64,000 nucleotides of DNA from Lactobacillus xylocopicola (GCF_033096005.1 NZ_AP026803.1:540501-604500); one strand, 5' to 3'; shown: positions 27,489 through 37,445, numbered from the stretch's first letter. Numbers and translations are program-made. The notes: generated by a model from the letters alone, not told the origin.

Positions 27489-28388
27489 TTGGAGTTATTC
27501 GAGCTTGCAAAAAAAGGAATAAAAATAGAAAAACAAGTTCCGCTCAGTCGCTACTCGTTTACAGAAACGGGGGGGCCAGCAGAATATTTGGCTTTTCCCA
27601 AGACTTTAGCTGAATTAGAACAGTTGGTTGCCGCTGCCCGCAACGAGCGACTTCCCCTGACGATAATTGGTAATGCATCCAACTTAATTATTCAAGATGG
27701 TGGCATCGCTGGATTAGTGCTTATCTTAACGGCCATGAAGCAGATTAGAATTGACCAAGATCAAGTAACTGCACAAGCCGGGGCTCGTATTATTGATACG
27801 GCCTTTACCGCTGCCCAGTGCAAGCTGACTGGTCTGGAATTTGCAGCTGGTATTCCAGGTAGCGTTGGCGGTGCTGTTTTTATGAATGCCGGTGCCTACG
27901 GTGGCGAAGTGTGTGATGTGGTCCAGAGCGTTAGAGTTTTGACTCGTACTGGTGAGTTTAAGTGTTACACGAACGAAGAAATGAAGTTTTCATACCGTCA
28001 TTCTGTGGTGCAGGAAAATGGTGATATTGTAATCGAGGCTACCTTTGCATTGCAGCATGGTAAAAGAAATAAGATCTTGGCTGAGATGAACTATTTGAAT
28101 GCATTGCGGCAGTATAAGCAGCCCCTGGAATACCCCTCTTGCGGCAGCGTCTTTAAGCGGCCAACTGGTTATTATGTGGGTCCCTTAATTATTAAGGCCG
28201 GCTTGCAAGGAAAGCAAATTGGGGGTGCTCAGGATTCGACCAAGCATGCCGGATTCATAGTTAATAAGGGCGCAGCAACTGCGACGGATTATCTTGATTT
28301 GATTCATTTGATTCAGCAAAAGGTAGATGAACGTTTTGGCATAAAGCTGCATACTGAAGTTAGGATTATTGGCAAACCAGCTGATTGA
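27489..28388 (+). CDS. murB: UDP-N-acetylenolpyruvoylglucosamine reductase
   Basis: 299-residue FAD enzyme that reduces UDP-GlcNAc-enolpyruvate to UDP-MurNAc for peptidoglycan synthesis. The FAD-binding IIGNASNLII, the AAGIPGSVGGAVFMNAGAYG block and the catalytic Ser in PSCGSVFKRP are present. TTG 27489 is preferred because AAAGGGG lies just before it and it gives the family length; an ATG at 27429 would add 20 residues and sits close to a TATAAC -10 box. It is upstream of cdaA, with overlap of the possible cdaA extended start. Confidence 0.93.
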   Translation: MELFELAKKGIKIEKQVPLSRYSFTETGGPAEYLAFPKTLAELEQLVAAARNERLPLTIIGNASNLIIQDGGIAGLVLILTAMKQIRIDQDQVTAQAGARIIDTAFTAAQCKLTGLEFAAGIPGSVGGAVFMNAGAYGGEVCDVVQSVRVLTRTGEFKCYTNEEMKFSYRHSVVQENGDIVIEATFALQHGKRNKILAEMNYLNALRQYKQPLEYPSCGSVFKRPTGYYVGPLIIKAGLQGKQIGGAQDSTKHAGFIVNKGAATATDYLDLIHLIQQKVDERFGIKLHTEVRIIGKPAD

Positions 28389-28423
28389 GGAGGGGGAATT
28401 TAGCAATAATGGAAGGAATACCC

Positions 28424-29269
28424 ATGCATTTTAACATCGCAAATATTTTATCGTGGCGCAGTCTGTCACTTATCCTCGATGTATTGATTATCTGGTTCTT
28501 GGTCTATCACTTAGTGGTGTTGATCAGAGGGACCAAGGCGGTTCAACTTGCTAAAGGAATTGTCCTGATTTTTGCCGTCAGGATTATTGCCGGTATTTTG
28601 CAACTGCACACAACAACGTGGTTGATTGATCAGATTGTTTCCTGGTCTGTGGTCGGCATTATCATTATTTTCCAACCAGAAATCAGGCGTGGTCTTGAAC
28701 ACCTTGGCCGCTTACCAATCTTTGGTGAGCGCGAAGACAGTCAGCGTGATGAATCACTCAAATTCATTGATGAACTTGACAAGTCGATTCAGTACATGTC
28801 CAAGCGCAGAATTGGTGCGCTGATTACAATTCAACAGGAGACGGGTCTTGATGACTATATTGAAACGGGCATCAAGTTGAATGCCCATGTTACTGGCGAA
28901 TTGTTGATTAATATTTTTATTCCCAATACTCCACTACACGACGGTGCCGTCATTATCGATAAGGACCACAAGATTGCTGTGGCAGCGGCTTATCTGCCTT
29001 TGTCAGATAGCAGCATGATTCCTAAGCGCTTGGGAACTAGGCACCGGGCTGCAGTTGGGATTTCTGAGGTGACAGACGCAATTACAATTGTTGTTTCTGA
29101 AGAAACAGGTGGTGTGACCATTACTCGTAATGGCCGGTTGTTGCTCGATATGACCCGTGAAGAATATTTGAAATACTTAACGGCGCAATTGGTGCCAAAA
29201 CAACATAAAAATGAAAAATGGTACCAAAAAATTGTCCGTAAAATCTGGAAGTGGGGTGCTGATCGATGA
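28424..29269 (+). CDS. cdaA: CdaA diadenylate cyclase (c-di-AMP synthase)
   Basis: 281 residues. Membrane-bound cyclase that joins two ATP into c-di-AMP, essential for potassium and osmotic balance and wall homeostasis. Three membrane helices (about 10-80) precede the DAC domain, with the DGA motif in LHDGAVII and RHR in GTRHRAAVG. ATG 28424 matches the family N-terminus best; ATG 28409 is possible. It overlaps cdaR by 4 bases (ATGA) in the conserved cdaA-cdaR-glmM operon. Confidence 0.95.
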   Translation: MHFNIANILSWRSLSLILDVLIIWFLVYHLVVLIRGTKAVQLAKGIVLIFAVRIIAGILQLHTTTWLIDQIVSWSVVGIIIIFQPEIRRGLEHLGRLPIFGEREDSQRDESLKFIDELDKSIQYMSKRRIGALITIQQETGLDDYIETGIKLNAHVTGELLINIFIPNTPLHDGAVIIDKDHKIAVAAAYLPLSDSSMIPKRLGTRHRAAVGISEVTDAITIVVSEETGGVTITRNGRLLLDMTREEYLKYLTAQLVPKQHKNEKWYQKIVRKIWKWGADR

Positions 29270-30246
29270 AGAATTTTTGGAGAAAGTCCTGGGTCATCAG
29301 CTTGATGTCGCTTCTAATTGCGGTTTTGCTGGTGATTTATGTCAATTATTCACAACAGGGTTTTCTGATCCAGGGGCAGAGTGAGCGTACTAAACAAACG
29401 GCTAACAAAAGCCAAACAATTTCAGTTCCTTTGCAAGTTTCAGTTGATACCGACAAGTATTATGTCATTGGCTACCCTGAAAAGGTAAGTGTTACTCTAG
29501 AGGGGTCGACGGCACTAGTTACTTCAACCGTTAATACGCAAAACTTCCGTGCTTATATCGATTTGACTGCTAAAAGTATTGGCGAACATTCCGTTAGGGT
29601 AAAAATGACGGGAATCAGTAGCCAACTATCATACTCAATTAGCCCAAAAACAGTCCATGTCAATATTCAGCGGCGGAAGTCGACCACTATGCCTATTCAA
29701 ATGGAGTATAATAAGAATGCCATTGCTGAAGGGTATAAATTGGGGCATACCAGTGTTTATCCGCAACAAGTCGAAGTGACCGGTGCACGTAGCGAGGTTG
29801 ACCAAATTGACCAAATTGTTGCCAAGGTCGTTTTGCCTAATGGAATCGATCATCCTTATGAACGCCAGGTTAATTTGATTGCGGAAGATCGTAATGGTCG
29901 GCAACTTAACGTTGTGATTGAACCAGCCACCGCTAAGGTGACTATTCCAATCTCAGTTGTCAAGAAGACGGTCAAAGTGAAAATTGAGCCCAAGCATGAA
30001 CAGACGGATAAGGTATACTCGCTGACTGCCAAAAGTAGTCAAGTAACGATATATGGAAGTGAAGAAACCCTGGCCAAGATAAAGCACTTAAAGGTTCCAG
30101 TTGACTTAAGCAACGTTGCTTCTTCAACTGTCAAGACTGTAACTCTGGCCTTGCCCCATGGTATTGTCAAAGCGAACCCAAGTCATCTGGTTGTGGAAGT
30201 TAAAGTTGAGAATATCAACGATTCGAAAAAAACACACGGTAAATAA
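29266..30246 (+). CDS. cdaR: CdaR (YbbR-domain) regulator of CdaA
   Basis: 326 residues. An N-terminal membrane anchor (WVISLMSLLIAVLLVIYV) is followed by extracellular YbbR repeats rich in beta strands (for example SVTLEGS, QVEVTGARSEV, VTIYGSEE). It binds and modulates CdaA at the membrane. Its position between cdaA and glmM, with translational coupling to cdaA, is the conserved arrangement. Confidence 0.93.
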   Translation: MKNFWRKSWVISLMSLLIAVLLVIYVNYSQQGFLIQGQSERTKQTANKSQTISVPLQVSVDTDKYYVIGYPEKVSVTLEGSTALVTSTVNTQNFRAYIDLTAKSIGEHSVRVKMTGISSQLSYSISPKTVHVNIQRRKSTTMPIQMEYNKNAIAEGYKLGHTSVYPQQVEVTGARSEVDQIDQIVAKVVLPNGIDHPYERQVNLIAEDRNGRQLNVVIEPATAKVTIPISVVKKTVKVKIEPKHEQTDKVYSLTAKSSQVTIYGSEETLAKIKHLKVPVDLSNVASSTVKTVTLALPHGIVKANPSHLVVEVKVENINDSKKTHGK

Positions 30247-30265
30247 AAAATGAGAGGTAGTTTTT

Positions 30266-31618
30266 ATGTTGAAATATTTTGGCACTGATGGTGTGCGCGG
30301 AGTAGCTAATCGTGACTTGTCACCTGAAATGGCCTTTAAATTAGGGCGTGATGGTGGCTATGTCTTAACCAAGAATAAAGCTAAAGATGAGCAGGCTAAG
30401 GTTTTGGTATCACGCGATACGCGAATTTCTGGCCAGATGTTAGAATACGCTCTCATCTCTGGCTTGTTGTCGGTGGGAATTGAGGTTTTAGAAGCAGGTG
30501 TAATCACCACCCCGGGTCTGTCTTACCTTGTGCGTGCACAGGGCGCTGATGCTGGTGTCCAAATTTCAGCTTCACATAATCCCGCTGAGGATAATGGTAT
30601 CAAGTTTTTTGGTAGTGATGGCTTGAAGCTTTCCGATGAAATGGAGGAAGAAATCGAAGCATTGTTTGATGCTGAAGTGGACACTTTACCCCGGCCATCT
30701 GCGAAAGGTTTGGGCTCAGTGACTGACTTTCATGAGGGTAGTGCGAAGTATTTACAATTTATCGAAAATACTATTCCAGAAGACTTGGACGGTATTAAGG
30801 TTGTGATTGATGGAGCAAATGGTGCGGCCAGTAGCCTCATCTCGCGCTTATTTGCTGACTGCGGAGTTGACTTCACTACGATTGCCACCCACCCTAATGG
30901 ATTAAATATTAATGATCATGTTGGTGCAACTCATACGCAAAAGTTACAGGAAGAAGTAGTTAAACAGGGCGCTCAGTTGGGACTTGCCTTTGACGGCGAT
31001 GCGGACCGCTGCATTGCCGTGGATGAGCATGGTAAGGAAATAGACGGGGACCACATTATGTACATTCTTGGCACCTATCTTGAAGACAGTGGTCGGTTAA
31101 AGAAGGATACAATTGTGACTACGGTCATGAGTAACCTGGGCTTTACTAAAGCGCTTGAGCGACGTGGAATTAAAAATATCCGCACGCAGGTTGGTGACCG
31201 CTACGTTTCGGAAGAAATGCGCGCAAACGGATATAACCTCGGTGGTGAACAATCTGGTCATGTGATTATGAGTGATTACCATAACACCGGAGACGGGATG
31301 CTCACCGGTCTGCACTTAATGCTAGTAATGAAGAAGACGGGAAAATCCTTAACAGAGTTGTTACAAGATTTCAAAGATTATCCCCAGTGCTTGGTTAATG
31401 TACCGGTTACTGACAAAAAGAATTGGCAAGAGCATCAGGCAATTCTTGATGTAATCGAAGCAGTAGAAGATGAGATGGCCGGTGATGGTCGTGTCTTGGT
31501 CCGACCATCTGGTACCCAAGAACTTCTCCGGGTAATGGCTGAGGGCCCGACTCAAGCAGAAACAGATGCCTATGTTAAGCGTATTACGGACGTCGTTGAA
31601 AGAGAAATGGGCGTTTAA
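30266..31618 (+). CDS. glmM: Phosphoglucosamine mutase
   Basis: 450 residues. Converts glucosamine-6-phosphate to glucosamine-1-phosphate for UDP-GlcNAc. The phosphoserine loop SASHNP carries Ser103; metal-binding DGDADR, sugar-binding GGEQSGH and phosphate-binding [12 protein letters not shown] blocks are intact. It is known to interact with CdaA, consistent with the operon. AGAGG precedes the ATG. Confidence 0.97.
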   Translation: MLKYFGTDGVRGVANRDLSPEMAFKLGRDGGYVLTKNKAKDEQAKVLVSRDTRISGQMLEYALISGLLSVGIEVLEAGVITTPGLSYLVRAQGADAGVQISASHNPAEDNGIKFFGSDGLKLSDEMEEEIEALFDAEVDTLPRPSAKGLGSVTDFHEGSAKYLQFIENTIPEDLDGIKVVIDGANGAASSLISRLFADCGVDFTTIATHPNGLNINDHVGATHTQKLQEEVVKQGAQLGLAFDGDADRCIAVDEHGKEIDGDHIMYILGTYLEDSGRLKKDTIVTTVMSNLGFTKALERRGIKNIRTQVGDRYVSEEMRANGYNLGGEQSGHVIMSDYHNTGDGMLTGLHLMLVMKKTGKSLTELLQDFKDYPQCLVNVPVTDKKNWQEHQAILDVIEAVEDEMAGDGRVLVRPSGTQELLRVMAEGPTQAETDAYVKRITDVVEREMGV

Positions 31619-31631
31619 CAGACAACCAAAA

Positions 31632-31666
31632 CAAAAGAAGCAGGAAATTTTCCTGCTTCTTTTGTT
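31632..31666 (+). terminator. Intrinsic terminator after glmM
   Basis: AAAAGAAGCAGGAAA / TTTCCTGCTTCTTTT stem with a minimal loop. It separates glmM from glmS. Confidence 0.85.
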
Positions 31667-31811
31667 TAAGCGCAATGGCTCTCCCACTTAGTATATACCA
31701 ATTCAAATATTATAGCTTGACCAATTTTATTAAATATCATATTATTGCTGTTGTAACTAAAATAATTTTTTAAACCAATTTGTATTTATGACTATACCAA
31801 AGGAGAAAAAC

Positions 31812-33623
31812 ATGTGTGGAATTGTTGGAATTGTCGGAAAAGCTGCTAGAGAAGCGGTCCTAAATGGACTGTCTAAATTGGAATACCGCGGTTATGATTC
31901 AGCCGGTATCTATCTGAATGACTTACAGGGTAATGAATACTTAACTAAAGCGGTGGGCCGCATTCAAAACCTTAAAGATAAGATGAAGCCAACTGAGCAG
32001 GGCACAGTCGGTATTGGCCATACCCGCTGGGCAACTCACGGCAAGCCAACTGTGGATAACGCGCATCCTCAGTTTGATGAGACTAGGCGTTTTTACCTAG
32101 TGCACAATGGTGTGATTGAGAATTACCAGGAAATCAAAAACGAATACTTGTCAGGAGTCGACTTTGAGTCCGCTACCGATACTGAAGTAATTGTACAATT
32201 AATTAGTAAAATAGCCAGGGAAGAAAAGACCGATGCCTTGATGGCACTGAAAAAGGCCCTGCAGCTGATTAGGGGGTCGTACGCTCTGCTGCTTGTTGAT
32301 AATACTCAACCTGATCATATCTATATTGCCAAAAACAAGTCACCACTAATGTTGGGACTGGGAGCTGGCTTTAATGTGATTGCTTCTGATGCATTGTCGG
32401 TTTTGGATCAAACCCAGACTTTCATTGACCTTCAAGACCAAGAGGTGGGCGATATTACCCCAAATGATTATCGCCTTGAAACTATCACTGGTAGTAGAGT
32501 TGAACACCGCGAACACGTTTTAACGATTGATCCTAATGCTGCTTCTAAGGGTACTTATGAGTTTTATATGCTTAAAGAAATCAGTGAACAGCCAAGCGTC
32601 TTACGGCATTTGGACCAGTTCTATCTAGATGATAAAGGGGAGCCCCAAATTGACAAAGCGATTCTAACGGCTTTGGCGCAGGCGGACCGACTCTACATCT
32701 TTGCAGCCGGTACTAGTTACCACGCCGGCCTGGTGGGGCAGGCATTATTAGAACATCTGACGGATCTTCCTACGGAGGTTGGCCTGGCCTCTGAGGCCGG
32801 ATATCACTTCCCGATGATGTCTAAACACCCCTTCTTCATCTTCTTGTCACAATCGGGTGAAACAGCTGATTCCCGAGTAGTTTTGCAGGAGGCTTTGAAA
32901 CGCAAGATTCCCTGCTTAACCTTAACTAATGTGCCGAATTCAACGCTAGCTCGCGAAGCTGATTATACCATGTCACTTGAAGCTGGCCCTGAAATAGCGG
33001 TTGCGTCAACCAAGGCGTATACGGCTCAGGTTGCCCTTGAAGCTATTTTAGCTAAGGCATTGGGAGAACAACTTGGCAAGCAAAAAGCGCGGGACTTTAG
33101 CTTGCGAACAAACTTGGCCCTGGCGGCTGAGGGTATTGAAGAAGTGATTTCTGATCAAAAGCGACTTGAGCAATTGGCCCAAAAATATCTAATTCCATCA
33201 CGTAATGCCTTTTACATTGGCCGTGGCATTGACTATCCGCTTGCTCTAGAGGCAGCTCTGAAACTGAAAGAGGTTTCATACATCCAGACCGAGGGTTTTG
33301 CCGCGGCTGAGCTCAAGCATGGAACGATCTCTTTAATTGAGCAGGGCACGCCAGTCATTGCTTTAATCAATGATCCTGTAACTAGTGATCTGATGCGCGG
33401 TAATATCCAAGAAGTGGTTGCCAGAGGAGCAAGTGTGATTACGATTGCCAGCAAGGAGCTGGCTAAGCCTAATGATGATCTTGTACTTCCACAGCTTGAC
33501 TATTACTTACGGCCGCTAGTCAGTGTGGTTGTTAGTCAGCTGTTAGCCTATTTTGCATCCAAGGATAAGGGCTTAGATGTTGATAAACCGCGTAACTTGG
33601 CTAAGAGCGTGACTGTTGAATAA
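31812..33623 (+). CDS. glmS: Glucosamine-fructose-6-phosphate aminotransferase (isomerizing)
   Basis: 603 residues. Makes glucosamine-6-phosphate from fructose-6-phosphate and glutamine. The start at ATG 31812 is fixed by the N-terminal nucleophile Cys2 (MCGIVGIVG) and by AAGGAG; the frame extends upstream but would bury Cys2. The glutaminase domain covers about 1-240, and two SIS sugar-isomerase domains follow (AAGTSYHAG, SQSGETADS, and KELSYIQTEG-like KEVSYIQTEGFAA). It lies next to glmM but in its own unit. No glmS ribozyme was recognised in the 145-base leader. Confidence 0.97.
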   Translation: MCGIVGIVGKAAREAVLNGLSKLEYRGYDSAGIYLNDLQGNEYLTKAVGRIQNLKDKMKPTEQGTVGIGHTRWATHGKPTVDNAHPQFDETRRFYLVHNGVIENYQEIKNEYLSGVDFESATDTEVIVQLISKIAREEKTDALMALKKALQLIRGSYALLLVDNTQPDHIYIAKNKSPLMLGLGAGFNVIASDALSVLDQTQTFIDLQDQEVGDITPNDYRLETITGSRVEHREHVLTIDPNAASKGTYEFYMLKEISEQPSVLRHLDQFYLDDKGEPQIDKAILTALAQADRLYIFAAGTSYHAGLVGQALLEHLTDLPTEVGLASEAGYHFPMMSKHPFFIFLSQSGETADSRVVLQEALKRKIPCLTLTNVPNSTLAREADYTMSLEAGPEIAVASTKAYTAQVALEAILAKALGEQLGKQKARDFSLRTNLALAAEGIEEVISDQKRLEQLAQKYLIPSRNAFYIGRGIDYPLALEAALKLKEVSYIQTEGFAAAELKHGTISLIEQGTPVIALINDPVTSDLMRGNIQEVVARGASVITIASKELAKPNDDLVLPQLDYYLRPLVSVVVSQLLAYFASKDKGLDVDKPRNLAKSVTVE

Positions 33624-33648
33624 AAAGATCAAAATAGAATATTTTATG

Positions 33649-33677
33649 AAAAAGTCGTAAGTTATTACGACTTTTTG
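33649..33677 (+). terminator. Intrinsic terminator after glmS
   Basis: AAAAAGTCGTAA, 4-base loop, TTACGACTTTTT. A TATAAT box for the next gene begins right after it. Confidence 0.85.
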
Positions 33678-33717
33678 TATAATAAAGAAGATAATGTAAA
33701 AATTGGGGGAAAATAGT

Positions 33718-34533
33718 TTGGCAATTAAATTAATCGCAGTTGACCTTGATGGCACCCTGCTCAACAGTAATAATCAGATTTCACCAGAAACGGAAAAAGC
33801 CTTAAGACAGGCTAGCAGTCAGGGGATTCTAGTGGTACTGGCCACGGGGCGACCGTTATCTGGTGCAATGACTTTTAATCGGCAACTTGGGCTTGCGGGC
33901 CAAAAGCAATATAATATTGTTTTTAACGGCGCGGTTATCCAGGACTTAGCTGGTAATGTGCTCATGAACCAGGAAATGAATTACCATGATTTTTCCAATT
34001 TGCGGCGTTTGCAAAGGCTTGCCAAAGTTAACTTACATTTTGAAACACCAGAATGTTTTTGGACCTGTGATCGTGATCTGGGAGCGAATCTGGCCATTAA
34101 TGCTGCGGTCAACAATGAACTGGTTAAGGTGAGGAAGCCAGAAGAGATTACTCAAGACTTTACTTTTAACAAAGTAGGGTTTAGCGTGATCAAAGAAGAA
34201 CAAGAAGTGGACAAGCTCTGGCAGAATATTCCAGAATGGGCCTTTGCCAAGTATGATATTGTGCGTAGCTTTTCAAGTGTGATTGAAGTTAACCTCAAGG
34301 ACGCCTCCAAGGGTAATGCACTAATTCAACTGGCTGACCGGCTCAAGCTTGATCAGCAGCAGGTAATGGTTTTTGGCGATCAGGGCAATGATATTTCGAT
34401 GTTTGCCAACCCTAATTTCCAAAAAATTGCCATGGGCAACGCAATCGAAGAAATTAAACAGGAAGCGGATTACGTAACAGCTGATAATGACAGTGAAGGA
34501 ATAGCTAAAGCGCTGAAAAAGTTTGTTCTATAA
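33718..34533 (+). CDS. Cof-type HAD-IIB phosphatase
   Basis: 271 residues from TTG 33718; GGGGGA lies 7 bases before it. Motif I AVDLDGTLLNS, motif II VLATGRPLSG, a C2 cap, and motif IV FGDQGNDISMF identify a Cof-like sugar-phosphate phosphatase of the YidA type. The substrate is unknown. It is followed after 23 bases by the copY-like gene in the same direction, so the two may share a transcript. Confidence 0.87.
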   Translation: MAIKLIAVDLDGTLLNSNNQISPETEKALRQASSQGILVVLATGRPLSGAMTFNRQLGLAGQKQYNIVFNGAVIQDLAGNVLMNQEMNYHDFSNLRRLQRLAKVNLHFETPECFWTCDRDLGANLAINAAVNNELVKVRKPEEITQDFTFNKVGFSVIKEEQEVDKLWQNIPEWAFAKYDIVRSFSSVIEVNLKDASKGNALIQLADRLKLDQQQVMVFGDQGNDISMFANPNFQKIAMGNAIEEIKQEADYVTADNDSEGIAKALKKFVL

Positions 34534-34556
34534 TAAACTGAATTGAGTTGATGATA

Positions 34557-34991
34557 ATGGTAAAAACTAAAGAACAAAATATTTCCGAGGCCGAATGGGA
34601 AGTTATGCGAATAGTATGGACGTTAGGGGAAATCCACGCTGGAGATGTAATCCAGCAGCTTCAAGCAAAGAAAAACTGGTCTGAATCAACGATTAAGACT
34701 TTAATGGGACGGTTAGTAAAGAAGGGCTTGCTCGGTACGCGTAAGGATGGCCGGCGCTTTGTCTATTCAGCTACGGTTAACCAGGTTCAGATGATGACTC
34801 GGGTTACAACTGAGATGATGCAGCACATGTGTGATATGCATAAGGGCCAGGTAATGATTGAAATTTTGCAGGGCATGCCGCTGTCTAAAGGTGACATTGC
34901 AACTATTCAAGCAGAGTTGACTAGTAAAGAAAAGCATGCACCTGATCAGGTCAGCTGTAACTGCCTGATTTCAGACCAGCATGATTGTTAG
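34557..34991 (+). CDS. copY: CopY/TcrY-type copper-responsive repressor
   Basis: 144-residue BlaI/MecI-CopY family winged-helix repressor. ISEAEWEVMRIVW near the N-terminus and KNWSESTIKTLMGRLVKKGLL are typical of CopY. The C-terminal metal site is altered: CNC followed by seven residues and a last Cys, in place of the usual CxC-x4-CxC. ATG 34557 is preferred by comparison with the family; TTG or ATG starts at 34548 and 34551 are possible, and no strong binding site is seen. No cop box is visible upstream, but two lie before cupA-copA at 43.4 kb. Confidence 0.82.
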   Translation: MVKTKEQNISEAEWEVMRIVWTLGEIHAGDVIQQLQAKKNWSESTIKTLMGRLVKKGLLGTRKDGRRFVYSATVNQVQMMTRVTTEMMQHMCDMHKGQVMIEILQGMPLSKGDIATIQAELTSKEKHAPDQVSCNCLISDQHDC

Positions 34992-35025
34992 TAATGGTAA
35001 ATTGGCATAAGGAGAAAAATGGTTG

Positions 35026-35745
35026 ATGAAATCTAGTAATATTTTGGTGCGGATAATTTTTGTTGCCCTGGTTTGTGTGTCAGGGTTCATGTTGTTACGC
35101 AGTCCCGTAACAATCAATGAACCGAATGTTCACGGAATGGCTAAAACAGCCTTGAAGAAGGCCGTTGATGAAAAGGGGAATACAAGCGTAAAGGATTCTC
35201 TCCAGTTAGCTCAAAGTTTTGGTTTAATCGATAAGGTAATTGACCAATTGCCACAGAAATACCACTACGATCTCTCATATATCAGCTTGTACAAGCTCAG
35301 TGCCAGCTACCAGGAGAATGGGGAAATAACTGCTGAAAATTTAAACTTACCAGAAAAAAATGAGATTCAAAAAGCAGTCAACTCCGGGATGACGGCAAAG
35401 ATTAATGAGTCACTTGACCAAAATTCAGACCAGCTCAAGCAGGGCATTAGCCTATTCCACTACTTTTGCCTGGGTATCCTTATTGTTCTTATCTTAGCTG
35501 CGGTATTGGGCTTGTTTGGCAAGAGTTGGGCAGCCGGCGCGCTGCTTTTGGCAGCAGTTGCTTCCTTTGGGATGTTACAATATTTTGCCAATAGCTTTGT
35601 CCGCGGTTTGCAGACTGAGTTAGATAAAAGTATTACGCTGGCAACTTCTTCATCACTTTGGCTGGGGTTGGCGTTAGGTGTTCTGACTTCTGTCGGCTGG
35701 ATCATATACACGCGGTTAAATAAAAAAGAAGTAGTAAAAGAATAA
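35026..35745 (+). CDS. Conserved membrane protein of unknown function
   Basis: 239 residues, with an N-terminal membrane helix (about 8-27), a soluble, probably extracellular, helical region (about 28-140), then three further membrane helices (about 145-235) and a charged tail. AAGGAG lies before TTG 35023 and ATG 35026; either could be the start. It follows copY by about 30 bases in the same direction, so it may be copper-related or simply co-transcribed. The family was not recognised. Confidence 0.6.
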   Translation: MKSSNILVRIIFVALVCVSGFMLLRSPVTINEPNVHGMAKTALKKAVDEKGNTSVKDSLQLAQSFGLIDKVIDQLPQKYHYDLSYISLYKLSASYQENGEITAENLNLPEKNEIQKAVNSGMTAKINESLDQNSDQLKQGISLFHYFCLGILIVLILAAVLGLFGKSWAAGALLLAAVASFGMLQYFANSFVRGLQTELDKSITLATSSSLWLGLALGVLTSVGWIIYTRLNKKEVVKE

Positions 35746-35747
35746 GT

Positions 35748-35780
35748 AAAAAGCTTACCAAGTAACTGGTAAGCTTTTTT
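35748..35780 (+). terminator. Intrinsic terminator after the membrane protein gene
   Basis: AAAAAGCTTACCA, short loop, TGGTAAGCTTTTTT. Confidence 0.85.
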
Positions 35781-35870
35781 AGTGCGAAGAATTAGATGAT
35801 AGCTATTAATATAATTAAAGTGTGATAAAATAAGAATGATAATTTTAGCTATATTAATAAGGAACAAAAA

Positions 35871-37391
35871 ATGTATTACTTTTTAAATAACCGCTTAGAC
35901 CCTAACAGTTCAGGAATAGAACATGCTGAAGTTAAAAGGTTGAAGTTATTTAAGCAAAATGGGGTCAGCGCCAAAATTGTGATGTCTGAATTTAACCGTT
36001 TTGCTCACCGGAATTTGCCACTGTATGGCCTGACTGATGCTGACTATGTCAACATGTTTGATTTTTTCGCGGGTACGGTAAATTATGAATATCAAGCAAT
36101 GGCGATTGAAGACTTGTCGATCGCTGAGCATTTTCAGGTTAAGCAAGTGCCAGTTGGCTTTGAAGTTTATGATGATGATCGCAAAACCATGGAAATTGTC
36201 TTGTTTGCGGACAACAATATTGACACCATTCGCTATTACAATGCCGATAATAATTGTACTAAGGCAGACTTTTATGATACGCGTGGGTTTCGCAGTCTGA
36301 CCCAAATCTACGACACTGGTGATGGCCATCTTAGCTACGAGCAGTTCTACCGGCCGAATGGCACCATTTATTACGAAATTTCTTATGAGCAAAGACCCAA
36401 TTGGTTATCTGCAACTAATTTGCAGTTGGTCGATCTTGAGGGTAAGTTGCACTCGCTAATGAATAGTAGCCAGGCTTTCAGGATTATGTTGGATGAGTTG
36501 AACCAGCAAGATGGCACTGAAAAATCGACCTTTATATCGGACCGGAGCAATATTACAAATATTCCCATGGTCTATATGAAGACACCAGCTCGCAAAATTG
36601 AGCATTTCCACAGTATTCATTATCAGGATTACGATGATCCAGCTTCTCCACTTTCCTATAATTCGATTTCTAATAAAGAACAACTTAGTCGCACAGACTT
36701 AATTATCACACCAGGGGAACAGCAGGCTGCAGATATGCGTGCTCGCTTGCATACTCATGTTCCAATTGTTGCCATTCCGGTGGGAATTATCCCAGACGAG
36801 CAATTACAGGCGGAGCATGTTTCGATGAGTGAGCGCGAGGCAGGTAAGATTGTTATCGTAGCCCGACTTTTCCATGAAAAGCGTTTGGATGATGCCATCA
36901 AGGCCTTTGCGCAGGCCTACCAGACTAACCGTGCTTTGACGCTTGATATCTATGGTTATGGTGATGGCAGTGATAATTATCAGGAAGAAAAAATGTTAAA
37001 AAAGCTGGTTAGTGACTTAGAACTGGAGCGGGTAGTCAATTTTAAAGGATATTCGCAGGACATGGATAGCGTTTATAATAGTGCCCAGTTATTATTGCTC
37101 ACCTCACGTTATGAGGGGGCATCGCTTGCGATAGCAGAAGCGCAAGCCCATGGGGTACCGGTGATTTCATATGATATTAACTATGGGCCAGCTGACTTAA
37201 TCGCTGATGGAACAAGCGGCTTTCTAGTTAATAATGGTGCTGTTAATGAATTGGCAAATAAAATCAGCGAATTTTTTGCCGATGCAAGCATGCGCGGACA
37301 AATGAATGGGGCTGCCTACGAAAACAGCAAGCGCTTTTCAGGTAGTAACATTTGGCAATCTTGGAAAAAGTATGTCATTGATACTGAATAA
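35871..37391 (+). CDS. GT4 glycosyltransferase, GtfA/TarM-like
   Basis: 506 residues, soluble. The N-terminal half (about 60-220) is the extended beta-sheet meander found in GtfA, TarM and TagE-type enzymes. The C-terminal GT-B half shows VARLFHEKRLDDAI, GYSQDMDSVY and the donor-binding E-x7-E block REGASLAIAEAQAHGVPVISY-like sequence near residue 425. Such enzymes add GlcNAc or glucose to Ser-rich surface proteins or to wall teichoic acid. No Ser-rich adhesin or accessory Sec genes adjoin it, so the acceptor is unknown. It is monocistronic. Confidence 0.8.
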   Translation: MYYFLNNRLDPNSSGIEHAEVKRLKLFKQNGVSAKIVMSEFNRFAHRNLPLYGLTDADYVNMFDFFAGTVNYEYQAMAIEDLSIAEHFQVKQVPVGFEVYDDDRKTMEIVLFADNNIDTIRYYNADNNCTKADFYDTRGFRSLTQIYDTGDGHLSYEQFYRPNGTIYYEISYEQRPNWLSATNLQLVDLEGKLHSLMNSSQAFRIMLDELNQQDGTEKSTFISDRSNITNIPMVYMKTPARKIEHFHSIHYQDYDDPASPLSYNSISNKEQLSRTDLIITPGEQQAADMRARLHTHVPIVAIPVGIIPDEQLQAEHVSMSEREAGKIVIVARLFHEKRLDDAIKAFAQAYQTNRALTLDIYGYGDGSDNYQEEKMLKKLVSDLELERVVNFKGYSQDMDSVYNSAQLLLLTSRYEGASLAIAEAQAHGVPVISYDINYGPADLIADGTSGFLVNNGAVNELANKISEFFADASMRGQMNGAAYENSKRFSGSNIWQSWKKYVIDTE

Positions 37392-37400
37392 TCTGCAGGC

Positions 37401-37431
37401 AAAACCGTCTTTAAGCTAAGGACGGTTTTTT
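37401..37431 (+). terminator. Intrinsic terminator after the glycosyltransferase gene
   Basis: AAAACCGTC, loop, GACGGTTTTTT. Confidence 0.82.
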
Positions 37432-37445
37432 GTTAACTATTTTTA

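Noticed and set aside
31667..31811. Possible glmS ribozyme leader
   Set aside because: Only about 145 AT-rich bases, with no sign of the conserved ribozyme core or cleavage site.
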